A DNA stretch of 64,000 nt from Bacillus sp. FJAT-29814 (GCF_001510715.1 NZ_LMTJ01000002.1:248001-312000); one strand, 5' to 3'. Positions 7,684-16,643 are shown, counted from the stretch's first letter. Notes: generated by a model not told the origin, from the letters alone. Translations and numbers: made by a program.

Positions 7684-9762
7684 TTGAAAGCGTTAAAATC
7701 TATTCTACTGTGGGGAGTAATCTCCGCACTCGGCGCAGTTGGATTTGGAATCATGGCCTTAAACAGAGGCGAAAGCATCAATGCCATTTGGCTGTTAACA
7801 GCCGCTGTCTCCGTTTATGCCATCGCTTACCGTTTTTACAGCAAGTTTATCGCACAAAAAGTTTTTCAGTTAGATGATAAACGGAAAACACCAGCAGAAA
7901 TACATAATGACGGGAAGGACTATGTTCCGACTAACAAATGGGTGTTGTTTGGCCACCATTTTGCCGCGATTGCCGGCGCCGGTCCATTAGTCGGCCCGAT
8001 TTTGGCAGCGCAAATGGGCTATTTGCCAGGAACACTGTGGATTGTGGTCGGCGTGGTTTTGGCTGGGGCTGTTCAGGACTTTGTGATCCTGTTTGCCTCG
8101 ATGCGCCGGAACGGTAAATCACTAGGTGAAATGATCAAAGATGAGATGGGCAAGGTAACCGGCATTATTGCGATGATTGGCATTTTAGGAATTATGATTA
8201 TTTTATTAGCCGTTTTAGCACTTGTTGTTGTCAAAGCTCTCGTCGGAAGCCCTTGGGGAATGTTCACCATTGCGGCAACGATTCCGATTGCCATATTAAT
8301 GGGAGTTTATATGCGGTTTATCCGCCCTGGCCGTGTTGGTGAGGCTTCGATTATCGGTATTGTTTTACTGGTTCTTTCCTTAATTTTTGGCCAAACCGTT
8401 GCAGAAAATCCAACATTGGCCGCAATGTTTACCTTCAAAGGTGAAGCAATTGCCATAATGATGATCATTTATGGGTTTGTTGCTTCCGTTTTACCTGTTT
8501 GGCTGTTGCTTGCACCGCGTGATTATTTAAGTACCTTCTTAAAAGTAGGGACCATTCTTGGGCTTGCGGTAGGAATTATCGTTGTCGCACCAAATCTAGA
8601 AATGCCTGCTGTAACAAAGTTTATTGATGGCACTGGTCCTGTATTTGCCGGGAACCTGTTCCCGTTCCTATTTATTACAATTGCCTGTGGTGCGGTTTCC
8701 GGATTCCACGCTCTCGTGTCTTCCGGTACTACACCGAAAATGATCGAAACTGAATCTCACGCCCGTCCGATTGGTTATGGGGCCATGCTAACTGAGTCTT
8801 TCGTTGCTGTCATGGCGATGATCGCAGCGTGTGTCCTGCATCCAGGAATTTACTTTGCCATCAACAGCCCAGCTGCATTAATCGGTACAGATGTTGCCCA
8901 AGCAGCTTCTGTTGTTTCAAGCTGGGGCTTTACGGTCACTCCCCAGGATTTATCAATGATTGCCAAGGATGTCGGTGAAGCGACCGTCCTGTCAAGAACG
9001 GGGGGTGCGCCGACACTTGCCATCGGGATGGCGGTTATTTTTTCAAGTGTGATTGGCGGCAAGGCACTGATGGCTTTCTGGTATCACTTTGCGATTCTGT
9101 TCGAAGCGCTGTTCATTCTGACAACGATTGATGCGGGTACTCGTGTCGGCCGCTTTATGATTCAGGATTTGATTGGTACTGTTTATAAGCCGTTTGCCAA
9201 AACCGAGGCGTTAATACCAAATATTATTGCGACTGCCCTATGCGTTTTATTTTGGGGTTACTTCCTGTATCAAGGGGTTATTGACCCGTTAGGCGGCATC
9301 AATACGCTATGGCCGCTGTTTGGAATCGCCAACCAAATGTTAGCGGGTATCGCCTTGCTATTTGGGACAACTGTTCTCTTTAAAATGGGCAAAAAAGCAT
9401 ACACTTGGGTTACTTTACTGCCAACCACTTGGTTGCTGATTGTAACATTGACCGCGGGCTGGCAAAAACTATTCCACGAGAACCCGAAGATCGGCTTCCT
9501 ATCCCACGCCAAGATTTTCAAAGAGGCTTACGACGATGGAAAAGTTCTGGCACCGGCAACCTCTGCAGCGCAAATGAAGCAGGTTTTGATTAACGACTAT
9601 GTCGATGCCGCTCTTACCGGCATTTTCATGATTGTTGTCATTGTCGTGTTAATCTCAGCTATACGCATTTGGTTTAAGGTATTAAAGGGCACCAAATTGT
9701 CATTGCACGAAACGCCATATGTACCGCGCACCGGAGAGGATTTGAAGAAATATGTTGGATAG
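7684..9762 (+). CDS. cstA: Carbon starvation protein CstA, pyruvate/peptide transporter
   Basis: A ~692-residue polytopic membrane protein (some 16-18 hydrophobic segments) of the CstA family. Characteristic stretches include FGHHFAAIAGAGPLVGPILA, SGTTPKMI and GTRVGRFMIQDLIG. The family imports pyruvate and has been implicated in peptide use during starvation; which applies here is not visible. The frame can be opened at GTG 7672, but the ribosome site AGAGGTGG covers that codon and sits 8 nt ahead of TTG 7684, which I take as the start. The downstream small gene overlaps its end, as in other cstA loci. Confidence 0.93.
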   Translation: MKALKSILLWGVISALGAVGFGIMALNRGESINAIWLLTAAVSVYAIAYRFYSKFIAQKVFQLDDKRKTPAEIHNDGKDYVPTNKWVLFGHHFAAIAGAGPLVGPILAAQMGYLPGTLWIVVGVVLAGAVQDFVILFASMRRNGKSLGEMIKDEMGKVTGIIAMIGILGIMIILLAVLALVVVKALVGSPWGMFTIAATIPIAILMGVYMRFIRPGRVGEASIIGIVLLVLSLIFGQTVAENPTLAAMFTFKGEAIAIMMIIYGFVASVLPVWLLLAPRDYLSTFLKVGTILGLAVGIIVVAPNLEMPAVTKFIDGTGPVFAGNLFPFLFITIACGAVSGFHALVSSGTTPKMIETESHARPIGYGAMLTESFVAVMAMIAACVLHPGIYFAINSPAALIGTDVAQAASVVSSWGFTVTPQDLSMIAKDVGEATVLSRTGGAPTLAIGMAVIFSSVIGGKALMAFWYHFAILFEALFILTTIDAGTRVGRFMIQDLIGTVYKPFAKTEALIPNIIATALCVLFWGYFLYQGVIDPLGGINTLWPLFGIANQMLAGIALLFGTTVLFKMGKKAYTWVTLLPTTWLLIVTLTAGWQKLFHENPKIGFLSHAKIFKEAYDDGKVLAPATSAAQMKQVLINDYVDAALTGIFMIVVIVVLISAIRIWFKVLKGTKLSLHETPYVPRTGEDLKKYVG

Positions 9763-9955
9763 GTTAAGAAAAATCAACTTCTACCGCAAGCAATTTCTAA
9801 GCTTGCTGGTGGGAGTACCAAGCTACGAAACTTACGTTGCCCATATGGAATCACATCATCCTGGAGAACCCGTTAAGTCCCGGAAGGAATTTTTCTGCGA
9901 GGCCCAGGATGCCCGATACAACGCAAAAGGCGGTAAGGTTTCGCGCTGCTGCTAA
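9752..9955 (+). CDS. YbdD/YjiX family small protein, CstA partner
   Basis: A 67-residue hydrophilic protein with the family core VGVPSYETYVAHMESHHPGEP, followed by FFCEAQDARY and a Cys-Cys C-terminus. Genes of this family almost always follow cstA/btsT-type transporters, and the start codon here overlaps the last 11 bases of cstA, implying coupled translation. It is thought to be an accessory subunit; its biochemical role is not established. Confidence 0.9.
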   Translation: MLDRLRKINFYRKQFLSLLVGVPSYETYVAHMESHHPGEPVKSRKEFFCEAQDARYNAKGGKVSRCC

Positions 9956-9957
9956 AT

Positions 9958-9997
9958 AGAAAAAACAGCCCGGCATTCAATGCCTGGGCTGTTTTCT
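9958..9997. terminator. Bidirectional terminator between cstA-ybdD and the yrdB operon
   Basis: AAAACAGCCC (9962-9971) pairs with GGGCTGTTTT (9986-9995), with inner GGCAT/ATGCC; A-run on the left and T-rich sequence on the right serve both converging operons. Confidence 0.88.
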
Positions 9998-9998
9998 T

Positions 9999-10337
9999 TC
10001 ATTGATGCCAAATCTTCATTAAAACGAGATTAATCACCGTGACCACCGCGTAGAGAATGGCCCATGTTTGTTTTCCGCTAAAGAACAAGGCAACTGCCGG
10101 CAAACCAAAAATAATGAGTTCAAACAGAAGATATGGGGTTCCGGTCAGGCCGTAGGGTGCCTTAGGGGAGCCAAACATTCCCCAGATAACCGCTACCAGC
10201 AAGGGAATGCCGATGCCTAAGAAGTATTTCATAACTGTTCCCTTAGAAACATGGAAACCCCAATATCCATAGATGACTAGTGCTAATATTTCTATTAGAA
10301 ACCGCAGACCCAAATTTAATGCTTTTATTACCTCCAT
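9999..10337 (-). CDS. YrdB family (DUF2568) membrane protein
   Basis: 112 residues, four predicted membrane segments, with the DUF2568 hallmarks LRFLIEILALVIYGYWG and WGMFGSPKAP. Function of the family is unknown. It is the last gene of padR-MFS-yrdB, 21 bp after the pump gene, with a strong site GGGGGGAGCAAGG before the ATG. This suggests co-expression with the exporter under PadR control; whether it assists the pump is a guess. Confidence 0.82.
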   Translation of the reverse strand: MEVIKALNLGLRFLIEILALVIYGYWGFHVSKGTVMKYFLGIGIPLLVAVIWGMFGSPKAPYGLTGTPYLLFELIIFGLPAVALFFSGKQTWAILYAVVTVINLVLMKIWHQ

Positions 10338-10358
10338 CCTTGCTCCCCCCTATTATAC

Positions 10359-12089
10359 CTATTCGATAACCGGCGATTTTACCGGTTGAAGTACCTGTTT
10401 CGTCCTTCTTTCTCTAAAAATAAATCCCGTGAAAATGCACAACAATACAAATGGAATACTTGTTTTATAAAGTTCTGCAAAACTAGATGAAATCCTTTCT
10501 TGTGCAAATTTTTCCACTTGTTGGGTATAACCCCTAACAATCATTCCTGTATTGGCAATTTCTTGATTCACCTGTGATTCTACTTCTTTATGAATTTGTT
10601 CAGTAACCAGACTTCTTTGATCTTCTGGAATGGCGGCCATTGCTCTTTGAACATTCGCATCAACAAGCTGCTTACGCTCACTTTCAGTTATAAAAGATGG
10701 TGTGGCTTTTTGTGACTGACTCTCATCATTTATGGCTGTTTTTGTTTTCGTTAAGATATTCGTTTTCAATGCATCCGGTACCTCAAGCTTCTCGAGCTTT
10801 TGTGCGGCAAATTGAATGACATCTTGTTTTTTATCAGCAATATTGTTGGTCAGCCCGGCAACAAAGATGGCGACTGCCAAAACGACCCCGACTTGCCTCA
10901 GCATCGAGAAAACGCTCTGCGACGCGGTTAGCATTTCCCCTTCAAACGAAGAGGTGCTAGCTATTGTCGCTGATGCGATCACAAAACTAAATCCAAAACC
11001 GAGCAAGCTGCAGAGAAGGATAATCTCTTTTTCAGTGCTGTGAAGGCTTAAATTGTGTAATAGATAATAGGCGATTCCCATTATGGAAAAACCAAGCATC
11101 ACCGGAATGGTGTAGCCTATTTTTTTCGTTAACAAACCGGCAAAGTTGGAAAAAACAAAGATGGCAGCAGATACTGGTGTGACGAGGAGTGCGGCTTGGA
11201 GCTCTGTCTTGTGCTGGAAGTTGGTTAGAAACTGTGGAAGCAAGACCATTACGCCAATCAGGAAGATAAACCCTGTAGTCACGATGACAACTGAACCTGT
11301 AAATAGACGATCTTTAAATAAAGTTAAGTTAACCATTGGCGCCTTCGATTTTTTCTCAGCAATGATAAAAAACACGATGGATGCGGCAGTCACCAGATAG
11401 CATACAAAGGCCTGGCTGCTGTCCCAGCCCCAGGTATTGCCTTTTATCAAAACGAGATTCAACGTAAAAATGGCTAAAACGGAAAATAGTAGACCGTACC
11501 AGTCAATCGATGATTTTACTCTGCTTTCGTTCCTTACTTTTAAAATTAGGAAGGATACAGCAATGGCCAATATACAGATTGGCACGTTTACATAAAATAC
11601 CCAGTGCCAGCTAAGCTTTTCAGTAATGATTCCGCCCACTGTCGGGCCCAAGGCGGTTGATAATCCTTGTGTGGCTCCAAGCAGTGTTAACGGGAGCACC
11701 CTTTTTTCAATCGGCATCGCTGAAATCCCTATTACCATGCTGCATGGAATTAAAATGGCGGCACCCAAGCTTTGGACAAACCGGGCCGCAATCAGAAATT
11801 CTCCGCTGTTTGCCAGTCCGCATAACGCTGATCCCAATCCAAATATGAATAACCCGACGATGAAAAATTTATTTCTGCCATACATTTCGGCAAACCTTGC
11901 CAGCGGAATCGCCAAAACGGCAATCGTCATCGTATATACATTCAGCATCCACGAGCTGGTTTCCAACGTGGTATCGAGACTTTCCTGAATCGCCGGAAGT
12001 GTGATATTCATAATCGTGGAGTCAAGCATACAAACAAATATCCCCAAACACATTAACAATACAACCTTCATTCCACCCGTACCCTTCAT
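10359..12089 (-). CDS. DHA2 (EmrB/QacA-type) MFS efflux pump with long loop before the last helix
   Basis: A 576-residue proton-driven drug exporter with about 14 membrane segments. The first segment ends in CMLDSTIMNITLPAI, and motif C-like glycine-rich sequence LGPTVGG is in the fifth. It is about 70-100 residues longer than usual: between the penultimate and last hydrophobic segments (about residues 425-545) lies a hydrophilic, helix-prone Gln/Glu/Lys-rich stretch that should be extracytoplasmic. It lies 3 bp after the padR stop, so it is the likely target of that regulator. Start ATG 12089 has AGGGG 9 nt upstream inside padR. Confidence 0.9.
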   Translation of the reverse strand: MKGTGGMKVVLLMCLGIFVCMLDSTIMNITLPAIQESLDTTLETSSWMLNVYTMTIAVLAIPLARFAEMYGRNKFFIVGLFIFGLGSALCGLANSGEFLIAARFVQSLGAAILIPCSMVIGISAMPIEKRVLPLTLLGATQGLSTALGPTVGGIITEKLSWHWVFYVNVPICILAIAVSFLILKVRNESRVKSSIDWYGLLFSVLAIFTLNLVLIKGNTWGWDSSQAFVCYLVTAASIVFFIIAEKKSKAPMVNLTLFKDRLFTGSVVIVTTGFIFLIGVMVLLPQFLTNFQHKTELQAALLVTPVSAAIFVFSNFAGLLTKKIGYTIPVMLGFSIMGIAYYLLHNLSLHSTEKEIILLCSLLGFGFSFVIASATIASTSSFEGEMLTASQSVFSMLRQVGVVLAVAIFVAGLTNNIADKKQDVIQFAAQKLEKLEVPDALKTNILTKTKTAINDESQSQKATPSFITESERKQLVDANVQRAMAAIPEDQRSLVTEQIHKEVESQVNQEIANTGMIVRGYTQQVEKFAQERISSSFAELYKTSIPFVLLCIFTGFIFRERRTKQVLQPVKSPVIE

Positions 12090-12092
12090 ACT

Positions 12093-12617
12093 CTATTCCC
12101 CTTGTTCGTTTAGATTTTTTAATTCATCATCAATCATGCTCATGACCATCTCCGCCTGGCGAATCCCAAACTCTAGTGTAAACCGCTTATAATGCTCCAT
12201 ATCTGTACTGCATGATTCGGCAATTCTTGTTAAATTGTCATACATCGCTTGATTTTTTTCACGTTCCTCCTCCAGCCATTCCACGATTTTTTCCTTAGTG
12301 GTGAACCGGCCAAAAAAGATGCGGATCAGGATATCCGACCTTGTAATGGTTGGATTAATCGGACTGTCCAGATATTGCTGAAACTGTTCCCTTCCGCTTT
12401 CGGTAATGGCAAATAAATTCTTATTAGGTTTACCTTCCTGCTGAATCACCTGTTTTTCAACGAGTCCCTCCTTTTCCATCTTTCTTAACGCCGGGTAAAT
12501 TGCCCCGAATGATGCTTCGAAAAAATAGGAAACAGAATTCTCCATCATCTGCTTAATGTCGTAACCGCTCATTGGCTCCTCGTATAGAAAGCCGAGTATC
12601 ACATCTTGTATATTCAT
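12093..12617 (-). CDS. PadR family transcriptional regulator
   Basis: 174 residues: an N-terminal winged helix (DVILGFLYEEPMSGYDIKQMM, then AIYPALRKMEKEGLVEKQ) and a Vir-type C-terminal helical dimerisation domain rich in charged residues. PadR proteins repress exporters or detoxification genes until a ligand binds. It heads the padR-MFS-yrdB operon, and its promoter carries an AT-rich imperfect dyad, consistent with autorepression. Ligand unknown. The ATG follows AGGTGGAGAA. Confidence 0.9.
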   Translation of the reverse strand: MNIQDVILGFLYEEPMSGYDIKQMMENSVSYFFEASFGAIYPALRKMEKEGLVEKQVIQQEGKPNKNLFAITESGREQFQQYLDSPINPTITRSDILIRIFFGRFTTKEKIVEWLEEEREKNQAMYDNLTRIAESCSTDMEHYKRFTLEFGIRQAEMVMSMIDDELKNLNEQGE

Positions 12618-12646
12618 TTCTCCACCTCAATATTATTGATGTTTAT

Positions 12647-12675
12647 ATTATCATTGTTAATATAATTATTGTCAA
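12647..12675 (-). promoter_or_regulatory. Promoter of the padR operon with overlapping dyad
   Basis: On the minus strand TTGACA (12675-12670), 17-bp spacer, GATAAT (12652-12647). Imperfect inverted repeats built from TATATTA/TAATATA and ATTGAT/TGTCAAT span about 12636-12676 and cover both promoter elements, as expected for an autoregulated PadR operator. Confidence 0.65.
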
Positions 12676-12705
12676 TATTAATTTTGGATATTTTTTCAAA
12701 TAAAT

Positions 12706-12731
12706 ACTCCCGCCTGAATACAAGCGGGAGT
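12706..12731 (-). terminator. Terminator of the tetR-DUF2306 operon
   Basis: ACTCCCGC pairs with GCGGGAGT across a 10-nt loop, followed on the minus strand by ATTTATTTG, a weak U-tract. Confidence 0.7.
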
Positions 12732-12737
12732 TTACCG

Positions 12738-13391
12738 TTATGCTTTTACAATAGTAGGGGTGATGTTAACCACTCCCCTCCGAATTTTCTTTAGATACCT
12801 TTCGATGAAATAAAGATTGATGATAATCGATAGAATAACTGTTACCGGAAAGCCAACAGCAAAGCCAAATAGGAAGACAAATAATCCTACTAGTATCCGA
12901 AAGGTAACAAAGACAAGCGTGACAGCATAACTGCGCATCATCCATTCCTGGTGACTTTGAATGTTTCGTTCTTTAATACGCTTCATACCGATGAAGGTCG
13001 TGACAAACCAGGCAACATCAAGAATTAAAAACGCGATGGTGCTGCCAATGCCTCCCGTCGCATAAAACGCCAGGTAGATTCCTGCCGGGACGCTGAGAAA
13101 AATCGATCCGACATAAATCTTGCCGATCGCGCGGTGCGTCTTGATTTTTTTACGGCTTTTCTTCAAAAACTGAAACGGTCCAAGAATTAGAGCGATAGCG
13201 CCTGTCGCGATATGAAAGTAGAAAAATAGCTTCCAAGTATCGAACGGAAAACTCGGATTTTCCAGTTTCCCTGCTACAATCCCGGCTTTCCGCGGATCGT
13301 TTATACCGTACATAAATACGATATACCCCATAAACGCAATAATGATAAAGTAACCAAGCCAAAGCTTCCAATTAATTTTTTGTTTGACCAT
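12738..13391 (-). CDS. DUF2306 domain membrane protein
   Basis: 217 residues with six to seven hydrophobic segments and the DUF2306 pattern: FYFHIATGAIALILGPFQF, then a basic KKIKTHRAIGKIYV stretch and HQEWMMRSYAVTLVFVT. The conserved histidines in HIATG, THRAIG and HQEWM resemble those of heme-binding membrane proteins, but no function is established for the family. It lies 18 bp downstream of the TetR gene and is probably its regulatory target. Confidence 0.83.
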   Translation of the reverse strand: MVKQKINWKLWLGYFIIIAFMGYIVFMYGINDPRKAGIVAGKLENPSFPFDTWKLFFYFHIATGAIALILGPFQFLKKSRKKIKTHRAIGKIYVGSIFLSVPAGIYLAFYATGGIGSTIAFLILDVAWFVTTFIGMKRIKERNIQSHQEWMMRSYAVTLVFVTFRILVGLFVFLFGFAVGFPVTVILSIIINLYFIERYLKKIRRGVVNITPTIVKA

Positions 13392-13409
13392 TTTATAAAT
13401 TTCCCCCTT

Positions 13410-14015
13410 TTAAGATACCCCTTTTATCATTGCTTCCACCTGAAATTTGACAAACACGTCACGTTCGCTCCAGCTAAAGTCCGGAAAGGTAATCAGTAAT
13501 GCGGTAATTCCATGAAGTGACGCCCAAAGTGACTGAGACACCAATTGAACATCATTCTTTCTTAAAACGCCCGCATTCATCGCTCCCCCCACAAGCGCTG
13601 TTAACAGAAGAAACCCTTTAGTCCGATCGTCCTCTTCTATAATAATTTTTTGCAACAGATGGAGATTTTCGATGAAAATGAGGCGGTAGTAATCCGGATG
13701 GGTTAGTCCAAATTGAATATAGGCATGAAGTGAGGCCTTCAACCTCGAAGCAACATCCTGATTCTCACTCTTAGCTACACCTTCTTTTAAGCTGTTTAGA
13801 AATATTGCATAGCCGTTCATTAGCAGGTTTTTTAGAATTTCTTCTTTGCTGGCAAAATAGTTGTAAATAGCTGTGGGGGAATACTCAATTTTCTTGGCAA
13901 TTTTCCTCATTGAGACATTTTCGTAGCCGTCTGATAAAAACAGCTGCACCGCCGCCTCAATAATTTCCTGCTTCATCTCCTTTATTTCTTTTTTGCGTCT
14001 TTCATTTGTGCTCAT
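13410..14015 (-). CDS. TetR/AcrR family transcriptional regulator
   Basis: 201 residues. The N-terminal DNA-binding domain is clear: EAAVQLFLSDGYENVSMRKI, then AKKIEYSPTAIYNYFASKEE. A TetR_C-type ligand-binding domain follows. A 31-bp palindrome over its promoter indicates autorepression, with the DUF2306 gene in the same transcript. The inducer cannot be told from sequence. The ATG follows GGAGAGTGG at slightly long spacing. Confidence 0.9.
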   Translation of the reverse strand: MSTNERRKKEIKEMKQEIIEAAVQLFLSDGYENVSMRKIAKKIEYSPTAIYNYFASKEEILKNLLMNGYAIFLNSLKEGVAKSENQDVASRLKASLHAYIQFGLTHPDYYRLIFIENLHLLQKIIIEEDDRTKGFLLLTALVGGAMNAGVLRKNDVQLVSQSLWASLHGITALLITFPDFSWSERDVFVKFQVEAMIKGVS

Positions 14016-14047
14016 TTTTTAATATCCACTCTCCAGAACGATTAAAG

Positions 14048-14105
14048 TTAACACCGTTAATTTAATTTACAGTGTTAATTATAACCAGTATACAAATTTT
14101 GTAAA
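14048..14105 (-). promoter_or_regulatory. tetR promoter and 31-bp palindromic operator
   Basis: The operator spans 14048-14078; arms begin TTAACAC and end GTGTTAA, and 13 of 15 positions per arm are symmetric. On the minus strand TTTACA (14105-14100), 16-bp spacer and TATAAT (14083-14078) place the start site inside the palindrome, so a bound repressor would block initiation. Confidence 0.75.
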
Positions 14106-14120
14106 TACTTTTTTTGTAAT

Positions 14121-14152
14121 AAATAAAAAAGACGGGAATTCGTTCTCCCGTC
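14121..14152 (-). terminator. Terminator of the 76-residue hypothetical gene
   Basis: GACGGGA (14131-14137) pairs with TCCCGTC (14146-14152); on the minus strand it is followed by TTTTTTATTT. Confidence 0.85.
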
Positions 14153-14160
14153 ATAATGTC

Positions 14161-14391
14161 TCATTCCCCAATATTGTTCTCAAACCATTCCTGCAGTTCT
14201 TTAAGCGAGGTAAATGTGAAGATTTCCTCACCATTTTGACCGTTATCAAAACCATTATTTCCTCTCAAGGTAATTTGGCCTTCATCCTCCGAAACCAAGA
14301 TGGCATATGGGTGGTTTACGTTTATGTATCTCGCATCCAAATCATTATCAATCCAACTTTTGCTTCGCAAAAATGCGTCACAATGCTCCAT
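14161..14391 (-). CDS. Small hypothetical protein, 76 residues
   Basis: I do not recognise this protein. It is acidic, has no membrane segment, and reads MEHCDAFLRSKSWIDNDLDA at the N-terminus, with a C-terminal helix KELQEWFENN. The frame runs on upstream to 14490, but the very strong ribosome site GGAAGGAGGGAATGTG immediately precedes the ATG at 14391, and the upstream part would cross the lipase terminator. It has its own terminator; a promoter would have to lie close to or inside the esterase terminator. Confidence 0.65.
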   Translation of the reverse strand: MEHCDAFLRSKSWIDNDLDARYINVNHPYAILVSEDEGQITLRGNNGFDNGQNGEEIFTFTSLKELQEWFENNIGE

Positions 14392-14420
14392 CACATTCCC
14401 TCCTTCCACACTTATTGTTC

Positions 14421-14454
14421 CAAAAAAATAAAGGACAAAACAAATTTGTCCCTT
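14421..14454 (-). terminator. Terminator of the esterase gene
   Basis: Minus-strand stem AAGGGACAAA/TTTGTCCTTT with a short loop followed by ATTTTTTTGG. Its first bases overlap the esterase stop codon. Confidence 0.8.
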
Positions 14455-15196
14455 AAAGATTTTTTTCGATAAATTGTAATGTCTTTTCAATAATCACCTG
14501 TTGGTCGTTATCCAATGTGGCGACATGATAGCTGTCTTTCATATGATGAAGTTCCTTCACCTCGGAACCGATTCCATCATAAATCATTTGCGAGTTGTCC
14601 GGCGGCACGACATGATCTTCTCCCGAAACAAAAATTAGCGCCGGGCAGTTTACCTTATGTAAATCTGCTTTTATCTGCTCCATGAATGTTAAAATTTCTT
14701 TGACTGACGCAACCGGTGTTTTTTCGTAGGCTAACTCCGTCACACCCGGCTTTTTAATATCCGAGCCGATGGCATCTAAAAACCGGACATCTTCCAACTG
14801 GCGGACCGGTGCCATGGCAGGGATATCGACTGCCGCATTAATCGGGATAATCGCACGGATTTCCGGGTAATTCTCAGCCATGTATAAAGTTAATGTACCG
14901 CCCATCGAAAGCCCTGTTACAAAAATCGTGTCACAGCGTTCCTTCAACCACTGATACCCCTCTTCTACAGATGCAATCCAATCCTGGTATGTCGTTTGTT
15001 CCATGTCCTCATAATGGGTTCCATGTCCTTTTAGGCGCGGACCGCACACGGTGTAGCCAGCTTTGGCATAGGCTTCTCCAAGCGGACGCATGCTCTGCGT
15101 CGAGCCGGTAAACCCATGTGAAACCAAAATGCCTACCCGATTTCCTTCAAAATAAAATGGTTCTGCACCTGCTAAAACGGGGTACTTTTCAGTCAT
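14453..15196 (-). CDS. Alpha/beta hydrolase, monoacylglycerol lipase/carboxylesterase type
   Basis: 247 residues, closely resembling the monoacylglycerol lipase of Bacillus sp. H257 and Geobacillus Est30 relatives (shared EKYPVLAGAEPFY-like N-terminus and PRLKGHGTHYEDME). Catalytic triad by motif: Ser97 in GLSMGG, Asp194 in SGEDHVVPP, His224 in DSYHVATL; the oxyanion loop is SHGFTG. It should hydrolyse monoacylglycerols or short-chain esters in the cytoplasm. I start at ATG 15196, since GGAGGG abuts the ATG at 15202 but has good spacing to this one. Single-gene unit. Confidence 0.9.
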   Translation of the reverse strand: MTEKYPVLAGAEPFYFEGNRVGILVSHGFTGSTQSMRPLGEAYAKAGYTVCGPRLKGHGTHYEDMEQTTYQDWIASVEEGYQWLKERCDTIFVTGLSMGGTLTLYMAENYPEIRAIIPINAAVDIPAMAPVRQLEDVRFLDAIGSDIKKPGVTELAYEKTPVASVKEILTFMEQIKADLHKVNCPALIFVSGEDHVVPPDNSQMIYDGIGSEVKELHHMKDSYHVATLDNDQQVIIEKTLQFIEKNL

Positions 15197-15353
15197 TCCC
15201 ATCCCTCCAACCTGGATTTTTTCTTAGTTAAAGTATTCGCCTTCATTTGTGATTAAACCTGCAAATTTTTAAATATATCAGCTAAAACTGGGGGTAATTT
15301 GATTGCAGCTTCGCCATTAAATTAAACTGTTTTTGCTCCATCAAATAGAATGT

Positions 15354-15381
15354 TTGAATTTCTCAAGAACTTAGATATTAT
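15354..15381 (+). promoter_or_regulatory. Promoter of the MFS pump gene
   Basis: TTGAAT (15354-15359), 16-bp spacer, TATTAT (15376-15381). Confidence 0.5.
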
Positions 15382-15425
15382 AATATTTAGTAAACCGAAA
15401 TATTAATAGGAAAGAAGTGTTAACC

Positions 15426-16640
15426 GTGAATCAGCAGGAATCTGCAAAACGGAATTTGGCGATTATGTGGTTTGCTAACTTCTTTGTAGCAGCAAGCATG
15501 ACAATGGTTCTGCCGTTTATTTCTTTGTACATAAAATCATTAGGCAATTTTACGGAAAAATATGTCCAGCATTGGTCAGGATTGACTTTTGCCGTTACCT
15601 TTGTTTCTGCATTTATCTTCTCCCCTATTTGGGGTAAAATCGGCGACCGTTTTGGCAGGAAAAAAATCCTGATGATTTCGGCATTCGGGATGGCCCTTTC
15701 GATTTTATTAATCGGATTTGCGGAGTCGGTCTGGCAGTTGTTTATGCTGCGGTTTTTTATGGGCTTCTTCGCCGGTTTTATTCCGATGTCCCAAGCTTTT
15801 ATTTCCACACAAACACCAAAGGAAATTGCCGGCCGGGTTCTGGGGACACTGCAAACTGGCAGCATCACCGGTTCGTTATTGGGTCCAATGCTGGGCGGTG
15901 TGCTGGCAGATACATTTGGGTATGCGGATACCTTCAAGTGGACGTCACTTTCTATTTTCCTTTCGGCAATCTTGGTCATCGCTACAAAGGAATTTCGAAT
16001 CAAAGCAAAAAAGGGCTCGAAAACTCATTACTCCAGCAAGGAAGTTTTGTACCACATTATCCGAAATCCTGTAATGCTAACCGTCCTACTTATTTCGGCA
16101 CTTGTGCAAATTGCCCATTTTAGTATTCAACCGATTCTATCATTATTTGTCAGTGAACTTCATGGACCGATCAATATCGCTTTTTATTCAGGGATTGCTT
16201 TTTCTGCAGCAGGCTTGGGAAATCTGCTGATGTCGCGCAGATGGGGGAAAATTGCTGATCAGTACGGCTATATTAAGGTATTAGTCATTCTGTTATTCCT
16301 TGCCGGGATTATTTACCTTCCTGGGGCTATCGTTACGAACCTGTGGCAACTGGTGGCCATCCGTTTTGTTCTCGGTGTTGCCATTGGCGGGATTATTCCG
16401 GTGCGGGTTGCTTATATTCGCCAAGAAGCACCGCTTGCGATGCAGGGAGAGGTTCTCGGGTACAACAACAGCCTTAGATTCCTTGGAAATATTATCGGAC
16501 CAATGCTTGGCGGTTTTATTTCCGGCTATCTCGGATTCTCGGCAGTATTTATCAGTACAAGTGCCTTATTAATCATAAGCGGGGTGATTTTGCTGATATC
16601 GATGCGTCGCCATCCGAAGCTTGCAAAACACGCGGCTTAG
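15426..16640 (+). CDS. MFS multidrug efflux transporter (DHA1, MdtG/PmrA-like)
   Basis: About 404 residues and 12 membrane segments. MFS motif A is GKIGDRFGRKK in the loop after the second segment, and the fifth segment carries GSLLGPMLGG, the antiporter-type motif C. The two halves are similar, and the second loop repeats motif A weakly (RRWGKIADQYG). It should export drugs in exchange for protons. The frame can also open at GTG 15417; I prefer GTG 15426 because AGAAGTG lies 6 nt upstream, but the choice is not firm. It stands alone between terminators. Confidence 0.88.
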   Translation: MNQQESAKRNLAIMWFANFFVAASMTMVLPFISLYIKSLGNFTEKYVQHWSGLTFAVTFVSAFIFSPIWGKIGDRFGRKKILMISAFGMALSILLIGFAESVWQLFMLRFFMGFFAGFIPMSQAFISTQTPKEIAGRVLGTLQTGSITGSLLGPMLGGVLADTFGYADTFKWTSLSIFLSAILVIATKEFRIKAKKGSKTHYSSKEVLYHIIRNPVMLTVLLISALVQIAHFSIQPILSLFVSELHGPINIAFYSGIAFSAAGLGNLLMSRRWGKIADQYGYIKVLVILLFLAGIIYLPGAIVTNLWQLVAIRFVLGVAIGGIIPVRVAYIRQEAPLAMQGEVLGYNNSLRFLGNIIGPMLGGFISGYLGFSAVFISTSALLIISGVILLISMRRHPKLAKHAA

Positions 16641-16643
16641 ATC

